Shown: positions 46,801-60,100, counted from the first letter of the stretch. The stretch is 64,000 bases of DNA from Lates calcarifer (GCF_001640805.2 NC_066844.1:9230430-9294429), one strand, 5' to 3'. Program-made: numbers and translations. The notes: generated by a model from the letters alone, not told the origin.

Positions 46801-49800
46801 GATACATTTCTCCTCCTGTTAGGTTGTGTGTCAGTGCTGTGAGGAAGCAGATCCCAGCTCAGCGTTAGAGAAATTGATGGGCAGAGTGAGGGAAGGGCAG
46901 CTCAGTAAGAGAGTGCTCTTCAAGCTGCTCAGGACTGTCCAGCAGGAGGCTTCTTCCTCCTTCCCTCCGTCACTGGTCTCTCTGCTAGAAGAGGAGGAGG
47001 GAAACACAGAGGAACCAAAGGGAGGCCAAACTAGAGGTAAGGAGGAGCACTTTCTAGTGCTAAACTAGTTGATAGCTTCTCTGTCTGTTAAAAATGCATC
47101 TCAAAATGTGCACCCAAACAAAACTTTTAAAAATCCTGTCGTCAGTTGACTTTTCAGCCGCAATTAAAATCATTTATCGGTCAAATCAGTTTTTTCTGTC
47201 TTGTGCAGTTGACTCAGAGCTGCAGAATGGAACCAGAAGTGAAGAGAAGGAGGGAGAGGAAGAGGGAGAGGAAGAAAACAGTAAGGAGGAGAGTGAAGAT
47301 GATGACAAAGATATAAAAGCTACAACAGACTCCTCCTCCCCTCTCCCTTATTCCTCCTCCTCCCCCTCCAAGCCCTACTCCTGTCGCTGGTGTAAGAAAG
47401 GTTTTGCCTACAAGTGTCGAATGCTGGCCCACGTGAAGCGCTGCCCCATGTCCCAGGAGTGTGAGCAGCAGTGCCCGCAGTGCCCCAAGAAGCTGGCCAA
47501 CCAGCGAGCTCTGCAGCGCCATCGGGCTGAAGCTCACCGCAACACCGCGCGTGTCAAAAAGAAGGTGGCCTGTGACCTCTGTGGTCGGACTTTTGCTCAC
47601 CCGTCAGGTGAGAATGGGCCGTTCCAGGTAGAGTAACACCAAAACACACTATCTATGTTTGGACGCAGCACACTGTGCTTTTACACACACTGGATGTGAT
47701 TCCTAAACTTGCAGGACATACTGGTGTCATGTTAAGAGTTTAACATGTTCACAAGCTAAAACATTTAGCCACACATCAAAGTTTCATTAGCTCTAATAAC
47801 TGGTGAGAACTGCCAGCCAGTAGGGAAATCTTTTCACTTCTTCAACAACTGTCTAGTGGATAGGCTAATTTCAGCTTGACAGTGTAATACTTGACACTTT
47901 CACTTGATACATTTTCCAACCCAACAACCAAAGTGAAAACAACTTGGCATTTGCTTTAGGTTTTATGTTGCATTCACACTATGGCCCTTAAATTGTTATT
48001 GGAGCAGATGCATTAGTTCAGACAGAGCACTAAAGTCATGCTGGTATCAACTGCTTCATTCATTCCCTTACCATCAGTGGTTGCTTGGCTACTGGCTGGC
48101 CATAACATCCAGTCATATTTATTTACAGGTCTACAGGGTGACTTTTATTCATTCATTCATTTAGTATGAGCAGCGGCCAGTCCCTTCCGAGAAGCACAAT
48201 AGCTGCCAACGAGAGACAAGTAGGTGCAGAGTGCAGTGTTCAAATAACTTGACCTGTACTTATCAAGTATGTCAGAGTCATTCCTTGGAATCGTGCTGAA
48301 AGTTAACCAAGGTGCTGTGTCGTGTGCTGCACCATGTACTCCTTGAATATAACAGGATCTCCCCATTTTCAAACATAATTCACAGAAATAAAACTATTTA
48401 TTGAAATAGTCTTAGATTTGGGCCATTGTGGTAAAAGGTAAATGGTCTCGGCTCTCAAAGTACTTTACCTCAAAACAAACCATGTCTCCTTTTGCAAGTG
48501 TTTTTCAGTTGCACTAATGACATATCATCCTGTCCTTAAGCTGTTTTATTAACTATCATGTTAGATTTTACATGTATAAATGAACAGGTTTTTGGTATTT
48601 ACTTGCAGGTCACTGTGTAAACTCAATTATAAAAGTTCTACAGAGCTGTGATTTTTGTTAAAGTGAGCTTCAAGCCATTAAAACATGTCATGTTTGTGCT
48701 CCCACGTTCAGGTATGATTTACCACAAACGAACAGAGCACTTTGAAGAAAAGCCGTTTGCTTGTGAGGAGTGTGGCGCCAAGTTTGGCGCCAACTCATCT
48801 CTGAAGAATCACATGCGGCTGCACACAGGAGAGAAACCCTACCACTGCAAACACTGTGACATGAGCTTCAGCGTTGCTGCTGCGCTCGCATATCACACCA
48901 AGAAGAAACACTCTGAGGGTAACGCACGCACACAAGCACACACCCATCCAATATATAATAACAATTAGCTTGTAGTGATCAATTTAAACAAAAGATTTTT
49001 GTCAAACACAAACATGACTCTATTTCTATCACATTATTCCACTAAAAATCGCTTAATTACATTATTGAACTATTGTGTTATCTTTTGGCTGCTACCCATC
49101 ATTCCCATTAATAAAATTGTAATTTATATCTTGAATCTGGCCAGACATACAAAACACCTTTAACAAACTAGTGCATTTTGTTTTACAAATACAAATAAAT
49201 ACACAACAAATTTTCAACACATCATATGTCAGAGACAAATACAAATAAAATACAAATACAAGTACAACAAAATACATCCTACAAAGACTAAGACTTTTGG
49301 CATAAGCTTTCTGCCCTGATATGCTGAGAATTTTCTCCCAAATGTCCAGAGTAATGACGAGGGAGTCGGCTCCTGATTTGGCAGTGGAGGGGAAAGTTGA
49401 GTGAAAGTGAAATTACAGTGCTGAAACACTGAGTCTCTGATTTTTGCTTTTTAGTATCAATCTCCTAGAGTTGTTCTCTGTCAAATGTGAGGCTTCTAGA
49501 CACTCCAGCATTGTTAAATGTACCAAACTCTGCTACCAACATACTGTAATGGCTATCTCATTGTCATCAGCCCCCACACTTTAAGCAGTAGAATGTATTT
49601 TTTTGTACTTGTAAGACATGCTGAATTTGTTTCTGAGGCATGATGTGTGAGACATATGTGTATTTATTTGACAAGTACATTTTGTATATGCGAAAGAAAG
49701 TGCATTAGTTTTTAAATGGTATTTTCCAAACTACACCATGTTTTGTCCGTGTGCTATGTTTTGATTGGTAATTAGTTGAAAATTTCATTGATCCAGACAA

Positions 49801-52800
49801 AAATCTAATCTCCTTTCAGTGGTGTCTTTGCATATCCAGTTAGTCCAGTCTGTGCAGATTCAGTTTGTCTTTTTTCTTTCTTTCGTTTTTTTTTTTTGTC
49901 CTTTAAGGCAAGATGTATGTGTGTCAGTACTGCAAGGCCGTCTTTGCTCAGTCCATTGAACTGACACGTCACGTGCGAACACACACTGGCGATCGTCCGT
50001 ATGTGTGTCGGGAGTGTGGCAAAGGCTACAGCCAGGCTAGCGGACTCACCGTCCACCTGCACACCTTCCACAGTAAGAACACACCAGGAAATCACTCACA
50101 TTCATTCAGGTGGCAAATGTTCAAGAATCCATCATGTACTGCCACATTAGTAGTAGTTTCCATATTCCAGATGGACTTAAACAGCACACATGCAGAATAA
50201 GTAATGATGCAGTGAAAGCATCCATATGGGAAACATTATAATAATGAATATGATTTAATATCGTATTGTGTACTTTCTCCTGCTCTCTGTCAGACTTGTC
50301 AGAGCCTCATGACTGTCAGAAGTGCTGTCTCAGCTTCTCCTCGCTGGAGGAGCATCGGCAGCATATACAGGAGTTCCACCCAAAGGAGTTCCACAAGTGT
50401 CCCACCTGCAACAAAGTGTTCACCAGCGCCGCCCTCCTGGACAAACACAAAGGAACACACAGTGGAGCCAAGCCCTTCAGCTGTGACCTCTGCAACAAGT
50501 CGTACCAGGTAGGACAAGCTCGTCCAGCTTCACACTTCTGAGGCGATGTGACATGGACACAGTTTGGTCTAGATGCTGAACACTGGTATTGAGGTTCACA
50601 GCCATAGTCCTTAAATGTGTTTCTGTAGGATATGAGAGGAAAAATGTGAAGTACTTAACATGTCTCTGTGTTGCCATAGCAACTGTCAGGCCTGTGGTAC
50701 CATAACAGGACCAACCATCCCGATGTGTTTGCTAACCACACCCGGCAGCTCAAGACCCTGGTCCAGTGCGATGTTTGTTTCAAGTTCTTTCCCAGCACTG
50801 CCAGTGTGGCCAAACATCAGGCTGCTGAGCACCAAGGTGAGGACAACACAGGCCTGAACAGAGAGTTTAACACAGGTTTGTGTTGTTGTTGTTGTTTTTT
50901 CCTTCCCTATGAAGGGAACAGTTGTATTTAGACTGTTCCTGGTGCTGAAATGTATGAGGAGGGATGAAGAACAGAAGAAAAAAAACAATAAAAATAACAA
51001 TTTCAGTAAACAATACCCTATCTCTTTAATTGAAATGTAACATTTAATCCCTCTGTGTTATAAACCAAAAGAGTTTAATGAGGGGGGATTAGTGATTAAG
51101 AAATATACACATACTTAGCTGTCTATTCTTATTCAAAAGTTTGACAGCAGACTTCATTAATCAGTGTCAGGTTATATTTCAGGGACTGTTTAAATCAGTT
51201 GAGTACCCTGTGTTTAAAGGACAATTTCAAAAATTCCTGAATTGCTATCAGTTCATTCCTCTGTAATGGTGCTTCAAAAGATTTTTTGTCTTTTTATTTT
51301 ATGTTTTGATCCTCTTGTTAGAGTTAGCACTGATCACCACATGGTCACACAACATAAATTTTAAATGGTGAAACACATTTCTAGTGTCTGCTTTTCCAGA
51401 TTTTTAAAAAAAAGGGGATTGTCCTTGCATTTTGAAGAAGTAGACTGAGAGGAAGGCAGTGGTGTGTGATAGCTTAGCTGCACAGCAAAGGGTGAGGATT
51501 TATGTGCGTTTTTACATGACTTGCTGTCTGTACTGATCTTGGTTGTGCGTCTTCAAGGCTCAGCAGCGTCGACGGTGCAATGCCCGTGCTGCCCGGCTGT
51601 GCTGGGCGGAGAGGAGGAGTTGCAGGAGCACATCGGCAGCCAGCACGTCAGCCAGAGCAGTGAGGCGTTCAGCTGCCCCCTCTGCTCCCTGATCTGCACC
51701 TCCCAGATGGAGCTGCAGGAACACCTGCTCTCTTGCCACGTGGAGGCGCAGGAGGCTGGGGAGGAGCAGGCCTCCACCTCCCACACAGTAAGAAGTCTCT
51801 GCTGCTGCGCTCAAATCAGATGGGAAATATAGTATACACAACTTGCAACAAGCTTGCCAGTCTCAGGCCTCAGCTGTTACCTCAGAAAAATACAGTTCGC
51901 CTCAGCTTTCAAATGGTGAAATGATTAGGTGAATAACTGAATATAAAATACAATTCTGATCACTTATTTATCAGTTGAATCATTCAGTGACATTTGCATA
52001 TTGTATTTGCAGTCAAGTATGTATAAGTATTATATACTAAAATGATGTTACAAAATTTTTCACATCACCAGTTAGTAAAACCTGTGCAGCCAAAGTAAAA
52101 CCTTTTGACTGTATTTGGCAATGTAGCATTTGGCTAAAGTTTGGTGTAAGTTGCTAAGTACAGTATAATGTTGAGTAATACCCATTTTCCACCTAGTATA
52201 AATGTGTAAACTGGATTATGTTACCTGGATAATGACATCTGATGATGGGGCATTTGCACTTATACATATTAATTGAGTGTTCTGCCCATATTTTGATCAG
52301 GTCACAAAATGCAAATTAGGCTGGTTGAGCTAGTTGCCCTGTTTCCAAACTTGGTGGATTCCAGGTCGATAATTTCCCTTCAGTTTAATTCAATTCAGTT
52401 TTAATTATATTGAGCCGAAAAAGAACAGAAATTATCTTAAGGCACTTTTCATATAGAGCAAGTCTAGATAAGGAAGTGATTTGTTTGTTACTTCATGACT
52501 TGAGGCTGTTATTTAACCATATTTATGTTAGTAAAGTATCTGATTTTTTAAAATAATAAATTGTAGTGTCTGTTTACAGTGTTGGGGAGCACTACTGCAT
52601 ATGTCTGTTTTTAAATTATTTAAACTGTTTGTGTCTGACTGAAATCTGGTAAATCTCCTTTAGTGATTAAGTGATCGTTTTAGTCAGCATCGCTTGTCTA
52701 TATTGTGGGCACCTGGAAAACGTCCTTTCATCTTGAGTCCAGCACTGTCATTGAAGGCCAGGTCCAAATTAGTGAAATTCTCTTTTAAATATTAAACCAA

Positions 52801-53186
52801 GACTGAATCAAACAGGGCCAAAAACTGCTGCTGAAACTTTGGAGCAGCAGGCCACGTCCCAACCAGTGATGTCACCATAAGCAAAAACGTTTCAGCCGAC
52901 AGAAAAATGCAGCACTGCCTTTTTAAAATAAATGAAAATATTTATTACACCGATTCCTCTGTCCAATCAGGTGATTTCTGCAGATCCAGCAGGGGATGAA
53001 GGGGCGGAGTCAGCCATCTCCGAGGAGCAGGCACAGCTGGCAGCTGCCCAGCAGGTTCTCGTGGCTCTGGCAGGTGGAAGAGAGGGTGCGTCATCAGCAG
53101 AGGTGGTGGAGGTCAACATGTATGACCTGCTCAACAGCTCAGTCACTTTCATCTGCGAGGACAAACCATCAGGTTCTCACTCATAA
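43816..53186 (+). CDS. zbtb40: Zinc finger and BTB domain-containing protein 40
   Basis: A nuclear BTB/POZ zinc-finger protein, presumed transcription factor. Coding exons: 43816-43967, 44652-45085, 45266-45459, 46823-47036, 47209-47607, 48712-48918, 49908-50072, 50294-50508, 50680-50836, 51558-51787, 52971-53186. They give 860 codons plus TAA, all phases consistent. The BTB domain covers about residues 8-120 (FCDCTILVGDSPHRAHKLVLAASS, split by an intron; MVYTGKLPLGKHN). A Ser/acidic linker follows, with a Glu-rich run at about 342-365. Thirteen C2H2-type fingers run from about residue 388 to 765: the first ends HVKRC and is C2HC, and fingers 3 and 10 are split by introns. The protein ends with the conserved LLNSSVTFICEDK. 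ATG 43816 is immediately followed by a second ATG that matches the mammalian MELPNYS start. It is markedly shorter than mammalian ZBTB40 (about 1239), the difference lying in the linker. Confidence 0.96.
45722..45942 (+). repeat. tRNA-derived SINE-like repeat in zbtb40 intron
   Basis: It starts GGTGGTGCGGTGGTTAGCAC (A-box like) and runs through TGTGTGGAGTCTGCATATTCTC, GGGTTCTCTCCGGGTACTCG, TGCGATGGACTGGCAATCCG and CAGGGTGTACCCTGCCTCTTGCC to an AAATAAGCAGTATAGATAATG tail. This is a very common teleost dispersed repeat and a fuller relative of the copy at 23505-23722, in the opposite orientation. The central part is deleted. Confidence 0.87.
45965..46330 (-). mobile_element. 3' tail of a non-LTR retrotransposon (LINE)
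   Basis: The minus strand encodes the last part of a fish LINE ORF2-type protein: TVVVDKEQKRAVVIDVA near 46290, then KYRGLKEQLEQM, TPKLGEWLWQIPD and VQKSADLGTARILYRTLKLP ending in a stop near 46002-46004. One extra base near 46193 shifts the frame. The copy is 5'-truncated and inactive. It lies next to the SINE in the zbtb40 intron 45460-46822. Confidence 0.78.
49160..49275. repeat. A-rich ACAAAT/ACAAATA repeat
   Basis: Imperfect tandem units of ACAAATA flank a short unique core (49207-49236) inside a zbtb40 intron. No coding content. Confidence 0.7.
52380..52476. repeat. Decayed teleost dispersed repeat
   Basis: TTTAATTCAATTCAGTTTTA, then TATTGAGCCG and ACAGAAATTATCTTAAGGCAC. This resembles a widespread fish repeat whose consensus reads CAATTTTATTTATATAGCGCC and CTCAAGGCGCTTTAT. 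Family not named with confidence. Confidence 0.55.
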
Positions 53187-53388
53187 CCATGAACTTTGAC
53201 CCCTGGAGGTTCACTTTGGACACTGCGCAGATTTATGGTTTTATTGTCTTCTCTGATCATTACCACAACTACAACTCTAGGACAACACAGGCTAAACTGA
53301 CAAAATTCACAAGCCTCGGAGTTTGCGTGTTTTACGTTCAGATTTAGTTCTTTAGTCTTTACGCTGGTAGAGCTGTTTTGCTGTTTTA

Positions 53389-53394
53389 AATAAA
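53389..53394 (+). terminator. zbtb40: Poly(A) signal of zbtb40
   Basis: AATAAA about 200 bases after the stop codon. A second hexamer follows at 53431-53436. Confidence 0.75.
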
Positions 53395-53869
53395 TGTGAT
53401 CAAATACTGAACGGGGTTCATTTTTATTTAAATAAAGAAAGGTTGGCATATGAGAGTCCTCCATAAGGAGCATGGAAAGTCAAAAATAAATATGAGCTTC
53501 CTGAGGCTGCCTCTTCTGTCTCTACTGCGGTCTCTATACACAGCATGCCCCCACCCCCAAGACATAGAGGGTCTGTCCATGAGGAGAGTGTGACTGTGGA
53601 AAAACCTTATCGTCTTTTAGTTGAGCTTTCAGTCATAACTGAGAAAACTCCATTCACTGTCAAAGACCATAGAGATGTGGCTGTCCAGTTTGTTTGTTTG
53701 TTTTTTGTCAAACCAGTTGTATGGTTTGCATTGTTTTATATTTTTCTTATTGTCATTTGAAGGCTCAGTGACTTCCTAAAATTGCTGGTCTCTTTTCCTT
53801 TTATCAAATGTTACTCAGGACTATTTTCAGCAGCAGATTAATCCACATTTGGTGATGTAGCGAAGTGAT

Positions 53870-54015
53870 TGTGGCAACGGTACAGTGTGTGTAGGACTGA
53901 GTCAAAATAAACCACAGTGTGTGTGTTGGTGGTAATAAAGGGACATGTCACCACAGTGTGGCTTGCTGATGTGTTTTTAATAGTTTTTGGAGACAAGGAG
54001 CTCTGTGGCGCAGAG
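53870..54015 (-). repeat. Dispersed repeat, copy 1 (inverted relative to copy 2)
   Basis: Read on the minus strand, the order GCCACAGAGCTCC, CAAAAAC, GTGACATGTCC, ACACACACTGTGGTTTATTTTGAC matches copy 2 at 58428-58585 with some substitutions. The + strand segment TGGCGCAGAGG (54006-54016) fits an A-box consensus, so a tRNA origin is possible, but no B box is clear. Confidence 0.6.
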
Positions 54016-57000
54016 GAATAAGATACATAGTTGGATACATTCACTGTTGATTCTGGTCTTTGTAGAATTTGCTAACAATAAGAAAAATGTAGAACATTAG
54101 CTTCATGCTTTAAATTATGCTAGAAGATAAAGGTAACATGTTGTGACTGAAATGTATTCTGGGCAACTTTCTGCTACTGTAGGTTCAGAAACTAGTGGTT
54201 TCCTTGCTATTCTTTATGTGTGTGAGTGTGTGTGTGCCCACTTTTGTCCACTTAACCAGGAACATTAAATGAAACCCATCAAAACAAATGCATGGGTCCA
54301 GAAACAGTTTATAATGAGTCAAGAAATTGTGTTTAAGGGTGGATTTGTCTCACTAGGAATGATAAATTTAAATAAAAAATACAAATTCAAATATATTTAT
54401 TTGAGTATTGCAGAAGGTTCTCAGGCAGCAACCTGCTGGTTCAGACATACAAATCTACAGTCTCCATTCTGGTAACATCATAAACTCTGAACAGGAACAT
54501 ACAACAAAGTCCTGAGTAGTAACTCGAACAGAGAACACATTTCTCTGTGAGCCAATTCTGCTCAGTAGGATGAAGCAGTATGCTCATACTATTTAATGAG
54601 GGGACAAATAAGTTCAAAGGTCAAAGATTTCTACAGTAGTAAGTTACACAATTCCAGTAGTTCCACTATTTCATTGAGGAAAATCTGACTTAACAAAGAT
54701 TAAAAGTGTGTTTTCCACATTAACATGCTTTACATGCAGGGGTGAAACCAGATTGAAAACTGCTAACAGTAAAGAAAACACCATCAAACGAAAACAACAA
54801 AACATCAAGTAGAAACACTGATTATACTGTAGGACAGCCAACATGTCAAATCCAGTTGAGAAATGAAGTCCTGGGAGGTGTATTAATACTTCACTTTCCA
54901 TTACATTCTCTAACTCCATTTTAAAATAGACCATGTTTTTCTTTTCCACCAGGCTCTCACTAAGTGTTGTTCTGATTATTGTGACCTGAAACAACACAAT
55001 CTGCAGCTGTTTTTCAGGAAAACTGCAAAGCAAAGCAAAGATGTTTGTTTGTGCTGGCTGCTTGGGCAGTTTTTACCTCTCTTTTTTTCAGCCTGTCAGG
55101 AAGTCCTTGCTCCCATGCCATGCAGCACTCCCAACAAGCTCAGCAAGTATGTAGTATCAAATGGTTTGATGGTTTAAATGGCTGGAGATAGGTAGGAATG
55201 TTTGGTGAGATTTGAATTGGGGAGTATTGCATGCTCTGCTTGTGCAAGTCATGATACAACTGGTTTAACTTGGAGGGACTGACTGATGACATCTTGGCTG
55301 GATGTTCAATAAGAAGAAATGACAGTGGATAACAAGATGTGTAAAGGTAAGCAGCAGAGAGCCTTGGTGTTTGGACTCTATCGATGCGAAACATCTGAAG
55401 ATAGGAGATAGGATAGAATCCCTCTGAGTTTAGATGCTGTGGGTGATGGAGCAGAGTCAGCAGGTGGTTGACGGAAACCTTTGGACAGCATGGAGGTTAT
55501 AGTGGTGACAGTTTGGATGTGCGACAGAAAGCAGGCAGAAAGATCATGTGGTTAGATATGGTGATGTCTGGATTGCGGATGGAAGGATTTGACAGCGTGG
55601 GAAAGTGGAAGTGACAGAGAAACAGACGAGTGTACAGCCAGCGTTGACCCACAGAGGAACAAGGCAGAGTGTGGAGAGAGATCTTCCTTATTCAGCTTTG
55701 GCCAAAGCTTCATAAAGCTCTGTATCACAAAGTTGTACATTTATTTTTCCTACCAATTACAAAAGCAAACAAAACGTAAAGATCATAAAAGACAGAAAGG
55801 AGTCGCATGTACATGGGGACAAAAATAATAGTAGCTCATGAGGCAGAGGTGCTACATTCAGCAGCTTCAGCTTCAGAAAGTATCTAGTACCCCTTCACTC
55901 TTTGTGTGTGGGAGCTTTAAATGCAAATAGATGTAGCTGCCATTTTTGCCCATCAATCTGCACTCAGTGTTAGCATTCAGTTGGAGTTATGTTTGTGTCC
56001 ACCTGACAAATATGAGTCCAAAACAATAGGCTGCAGAGCTGGGTGATGATTTTTTCCTGATTTGTTAATGTGACTGTTTTCACTCGATAAAGCATCATTA
56101 GATTCAGTGTTTATATTAAAAAAACTGACTGATGGAGCTTTAATGCTAAAGTGCTTCATGTAGCACCTGCAAGCAGCCAAAACCGACACAACACACAAAT
56201 ACCATAAACGAATAAATAAATAGAATTGACAGGCTGGTGTAGAATCATTCACAGCACCTTCATCGCTGAAGCTCAGTCTAAGAGCAGTAGGTGCCTCTAT
56301 CCCTTCACAAACCAGTCTATATACAGTGTAAGACTTAAACTTTCACTGCATACGTAGTGCAAATATTAAATCCCCTGAAGAGGAAGTAGTTCAGAGGAGC
56401 CCACCAGCTCCTGCTCTGGAGTTGACTCCAGGAGTTTGTCAGGATAACCATCCTCTACTGACATGGTAATACACATATTGTGCTGTCATCAAAGTCTTTG
56501 AAAATTCCTCTGTGTTTCCTGTTTCAGCAGGAGTCGAAGCTTGAGGATGCCAAAGTTGAAGTGTTTTAAGCTGCAGTAGAGTACAGAAGGGCAGGAGGTA
56601 TCAGGGGCAGCATTTAATAAAATAATGCCACACATTCGAGATAAGAATATGAATATGATGTGTGCACAAACTAATAATTTGAAAGTACAAATTTGTGCAG
56701 GCAAAAAGTCAATTCAAGAGTACAAACTGATCATTGAAGAGCAAAAATGATCAAAATCAAATGTGGTGTTTCATCTCATTTTCTAACTCTCTGGCCTTCT
56801 TCAGTCTGCCAGCTCAAATTGTTTTTTTGGTATGTCCAGACTGTATCCAGGTTAATTTTAGAAAGTCTGGACAGACACAAAAACACATGAAATGCGATTC
56901 CAGCCAGATCTTTGCAGATGTGCCTGCTCTGGCTCAAATCAGATTTGAGAAGGTCTTTTGAGTCACTTGCAACACGACAACCATGTAAAATCCAGAGTTA

Positions 57001-57174
57001 GGGTTAGTCCAGATACTTAGTTACTGACGCTTACATCTGAACTACAGCAACCCATGTAGATAGGACGTTGATGTCTGGACATACAAACCCGATCTGATCA
57101 CCTGCAAATAACAATGTGGACAATCGGCTCCTAAAGGCCACTGAACGAATGAAGTGAATCATCGTCTGTGCTTC

Positions 57175-60100
57175 CTAGCTGGTGAGCTTCTTGCGGGGCA
57201 GGTAGGCATTAGTGATCTGGTTCATCACCACCAGAGCAGGGAAGAAGGGCAGCACAAGGAAGGCCCACCAGGCCACCCCTTTCACTGTGGCCTGGAAACC
57301 AGTCTGAGAACATGGCCAACACCACGGTCACTGTGGCCAGCAGGTACACCACCAGGCCGCAGGTGGCGTGGTACAGCTTCAGTTTGGGCAGAGAGGAGGA
57401 GAGGCGCAGCGGCTTGGGGCAGGTCATGCAGATACCGCAAGCCGCTTGGAGTACGGTGGCAGCCAGGGTGCAGACACCCAGCAGACTGTGCCAGGTGACC
57501 AGGTGGGGGCGCTCTGAGACATTCTTGCTGGCCACCATGAAGCCCAGCCCAGTGGCCGAAGCTATCAGGACCAGAGCTTGACAGAACCAGTGGAGACGGA
57601 CTTTACCTTTCCGAGATTTGAAGCAGAAGGGAGATCCCTCAGCCGAAAAGAGGAGGATGCCTTCAGTCATACACAGGCAGTACTGCAGGAGAGAAAAGAC
57701 AGAAATGCATTAATAAGGGCTGTCATCGTTTTATAGCGAGTAGAAGCAGAGAGTGTATGCATGTAAAGGAACACAAAACAAGGTGTTGTGATGTAAGAAA
57801 ACAAAAGATGAGGTGGAGATGAAGAATGACTTCTCTGTGTGATATGACTCTATACCACAGCCAGTTAGCGAAAGAAAAATGTGTGTTTAAATCATCTTGC
57901 ATTTCTACACTGTTGTTTGTGGTCACTTCAGCCCATCATGTCAGTTTGACTAGTGTGAATTAATGGAAAATTCCACTTAATTACAACTTGGGTCTATATT
58001 TGTAGTCAATCATGTCCACTGGTCATGTTAACACTGTGCTCAGAATAATAACTAAGGGTGACATTGCTGCAACTAAGTCTGAAAATACAAGAAACATGAG
58101 CAGTGTGACGATCAGACATGTCAACAAACTGTTTAGCTCACCTGAAATGTGATAAATAATCCCTCATTGTACAGGAAACTGTAAACCAGAACATTAGATC
58201 AAAGGTGAACCAAGAGGGTTCAAAGTGACAGTTATTAATTTCACCACTTGCTTTTGTTTTCTCTCGCAGATAGGTTTTGTTTTCAGTCTGATCATATGAC
58301 TGCTGCTCCTAGATAGAAATAATTAAAGGAGACACAAATATTAAAGTAAAATAATACACAGGATGCAATAAATACCAGTTATCTTTTATTTGTAATGTAG
58401 CATCAAACTATGTGTGTGTATCCTGTGTATTCCTCCGAGCCACAGAGCTCCACTGTTACCAAAAACACAACATTTAGCCACAGTTGCACTGAGTGACATG
58501 TTCCTTCATTATTATGAACACACACACACACACACACACACACACTGTGGTTTGTTTTGACACAAATCCCACACACACTGTGTGGATAAATCTACAGCTG
58601 AAAAGGCATCTTTTCCTTCTGTTTGAGGAACACTGGTTAAAACTACAGAGGCTTTTTAAACTACATCTGCGAGCTGTATTTTAAAGGTTTATCTTCATCT
58701 TCAGTAGGAAACATTGGGCTTGGTGCTTAGTACCATAAACAGGGCAAGGAGGACTAAGACCAAGATATTGTTGATTTTGGGCTTTCCTTTGGCTTTGCTA
58801 ACAGTAAGAAAAATACAGAATGACAGACAAGTATTGCTGATATAGTCACACTACTGATGACGAGAAATGTGGTTAAACTGTTGACTTTAAATATGAGGTG
58901 TTCAAATATAGGATTTTATCAGACACCAGCCAGCCAATATATCACAGCATGTGTGTGTCATTATACAAACATACACTGTGCGTTTTGTTTCAACCTGTCC
59001 ATTTTTGGTTTTAGGGCAATCGCCACTCTATCACTGAATAAATGAACTGCTGCATAACTTCTCACCAAAGCCACAGTTTGAGGTTTGTCTTTGGATATCA
59101 ATCATTTTTAACCAGATGAATAAAAATATTCTTTAAAAATGAACACTGCAGACCAGACATAATACAGACAAAGATTAGACTAAGCGAGGCTAGGCTTTGA
59201 TGATACCTTGCGTTTTTAATAAATGATTTATCAGTCTAACTCCACTGTGTGAGTGTGTGTGCTTTATGAGCAATGAGTCATAAGTAGGCTTCTATTGTAT
59301 ATGCTTTGTATTCATCTCTGTAGGAGAAAAACAGACATGTCAGTGAAAGGTTTACAGCTCCAAGGGAACAATTGGTCCTGACAGGAGACAGGAGAGGCAT
59401 GATGTTTGCACAATACGCTGTCAAGGCATAACATACAATGATGACGTAATACAACTTATTCATCACACTAGGCTGCCATTTTCCATATCTGAGAAAATCC
59501 CAACATTAACCTGGAAGCCATCTCAGTGTAAAAGTCTGTTCTCAGTGGCATATTCTAGGTCCGTCTGTAACACAATATCTGACACAGTGATGCAACACAG
59601 TTGTTAGTGTAAGCACTCCCTCCTCCCAACCCTTTCTATCTATTATTCACAATGGAAAGAAGATAGACACAAAGGCCAGAGGGCATGAAGGTGAAGGCAT
59701 GGTGAGAGTTTACATGAGGGTTCAGCTGACAAAATATTAGTGGAGTCTTTTACTGCATTCCTTTACATTTAATTTGTTTAACAAAGTCCAGATAATGTGA
59801 TTGCTATATAGTCTAAATTTAATCACCATTCTACAAATTCTCACTGAAAGACCTGCCTGTATCTCACTGATGATTTCCTGATGTAGTATGGTGTAAGTAT
59901 TTTCCGTTGTCTATTAGTAGTAACTGTCTACAATCTGTGAAAGAAAACTCAAACAAATAGTAAAGATATATCCTTAATTATTTTATATTTGTGCATGTTA
60001 CCTAAAAAAAGAAATATAGAATGTAATGAAACTGTGTGATGATGGTTTTTGCCATTACATGGTTATGTTCTAAAATAATGCTGTATCCAGAATTATACAG

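Larger units (their letters stand above)
53195..57170. other. Interval between convergent zbtb40 and cyb561d1
   Basis: No exon is recognisable on either strand. It must contain the 3'UTRs of both genes. For cyb561d1 a minus-strand AATAAA at 55745-55740 would give a 3'UTR of about 1.4 kb, but this is a guess. A minus-strand reading frame of 120 codons at 54671-55033 shows no domain I know. One copy of an inverted repeat pair is at 53870-54015. Confidence 0.55.

Noticed and set aside
54000..54030. tRNA gene suggested by an A-box-like word
   Set aside because: No B box in register and no cloverleaf could be drawn.
54671..55033. Minus-strand reading frame of 120 codons
   Set aside because: It has no domain I recognise and no splice context. 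It falls where the 3'UTRs of two convergent genes are expected, and AT-rich UTRs often show such frames.
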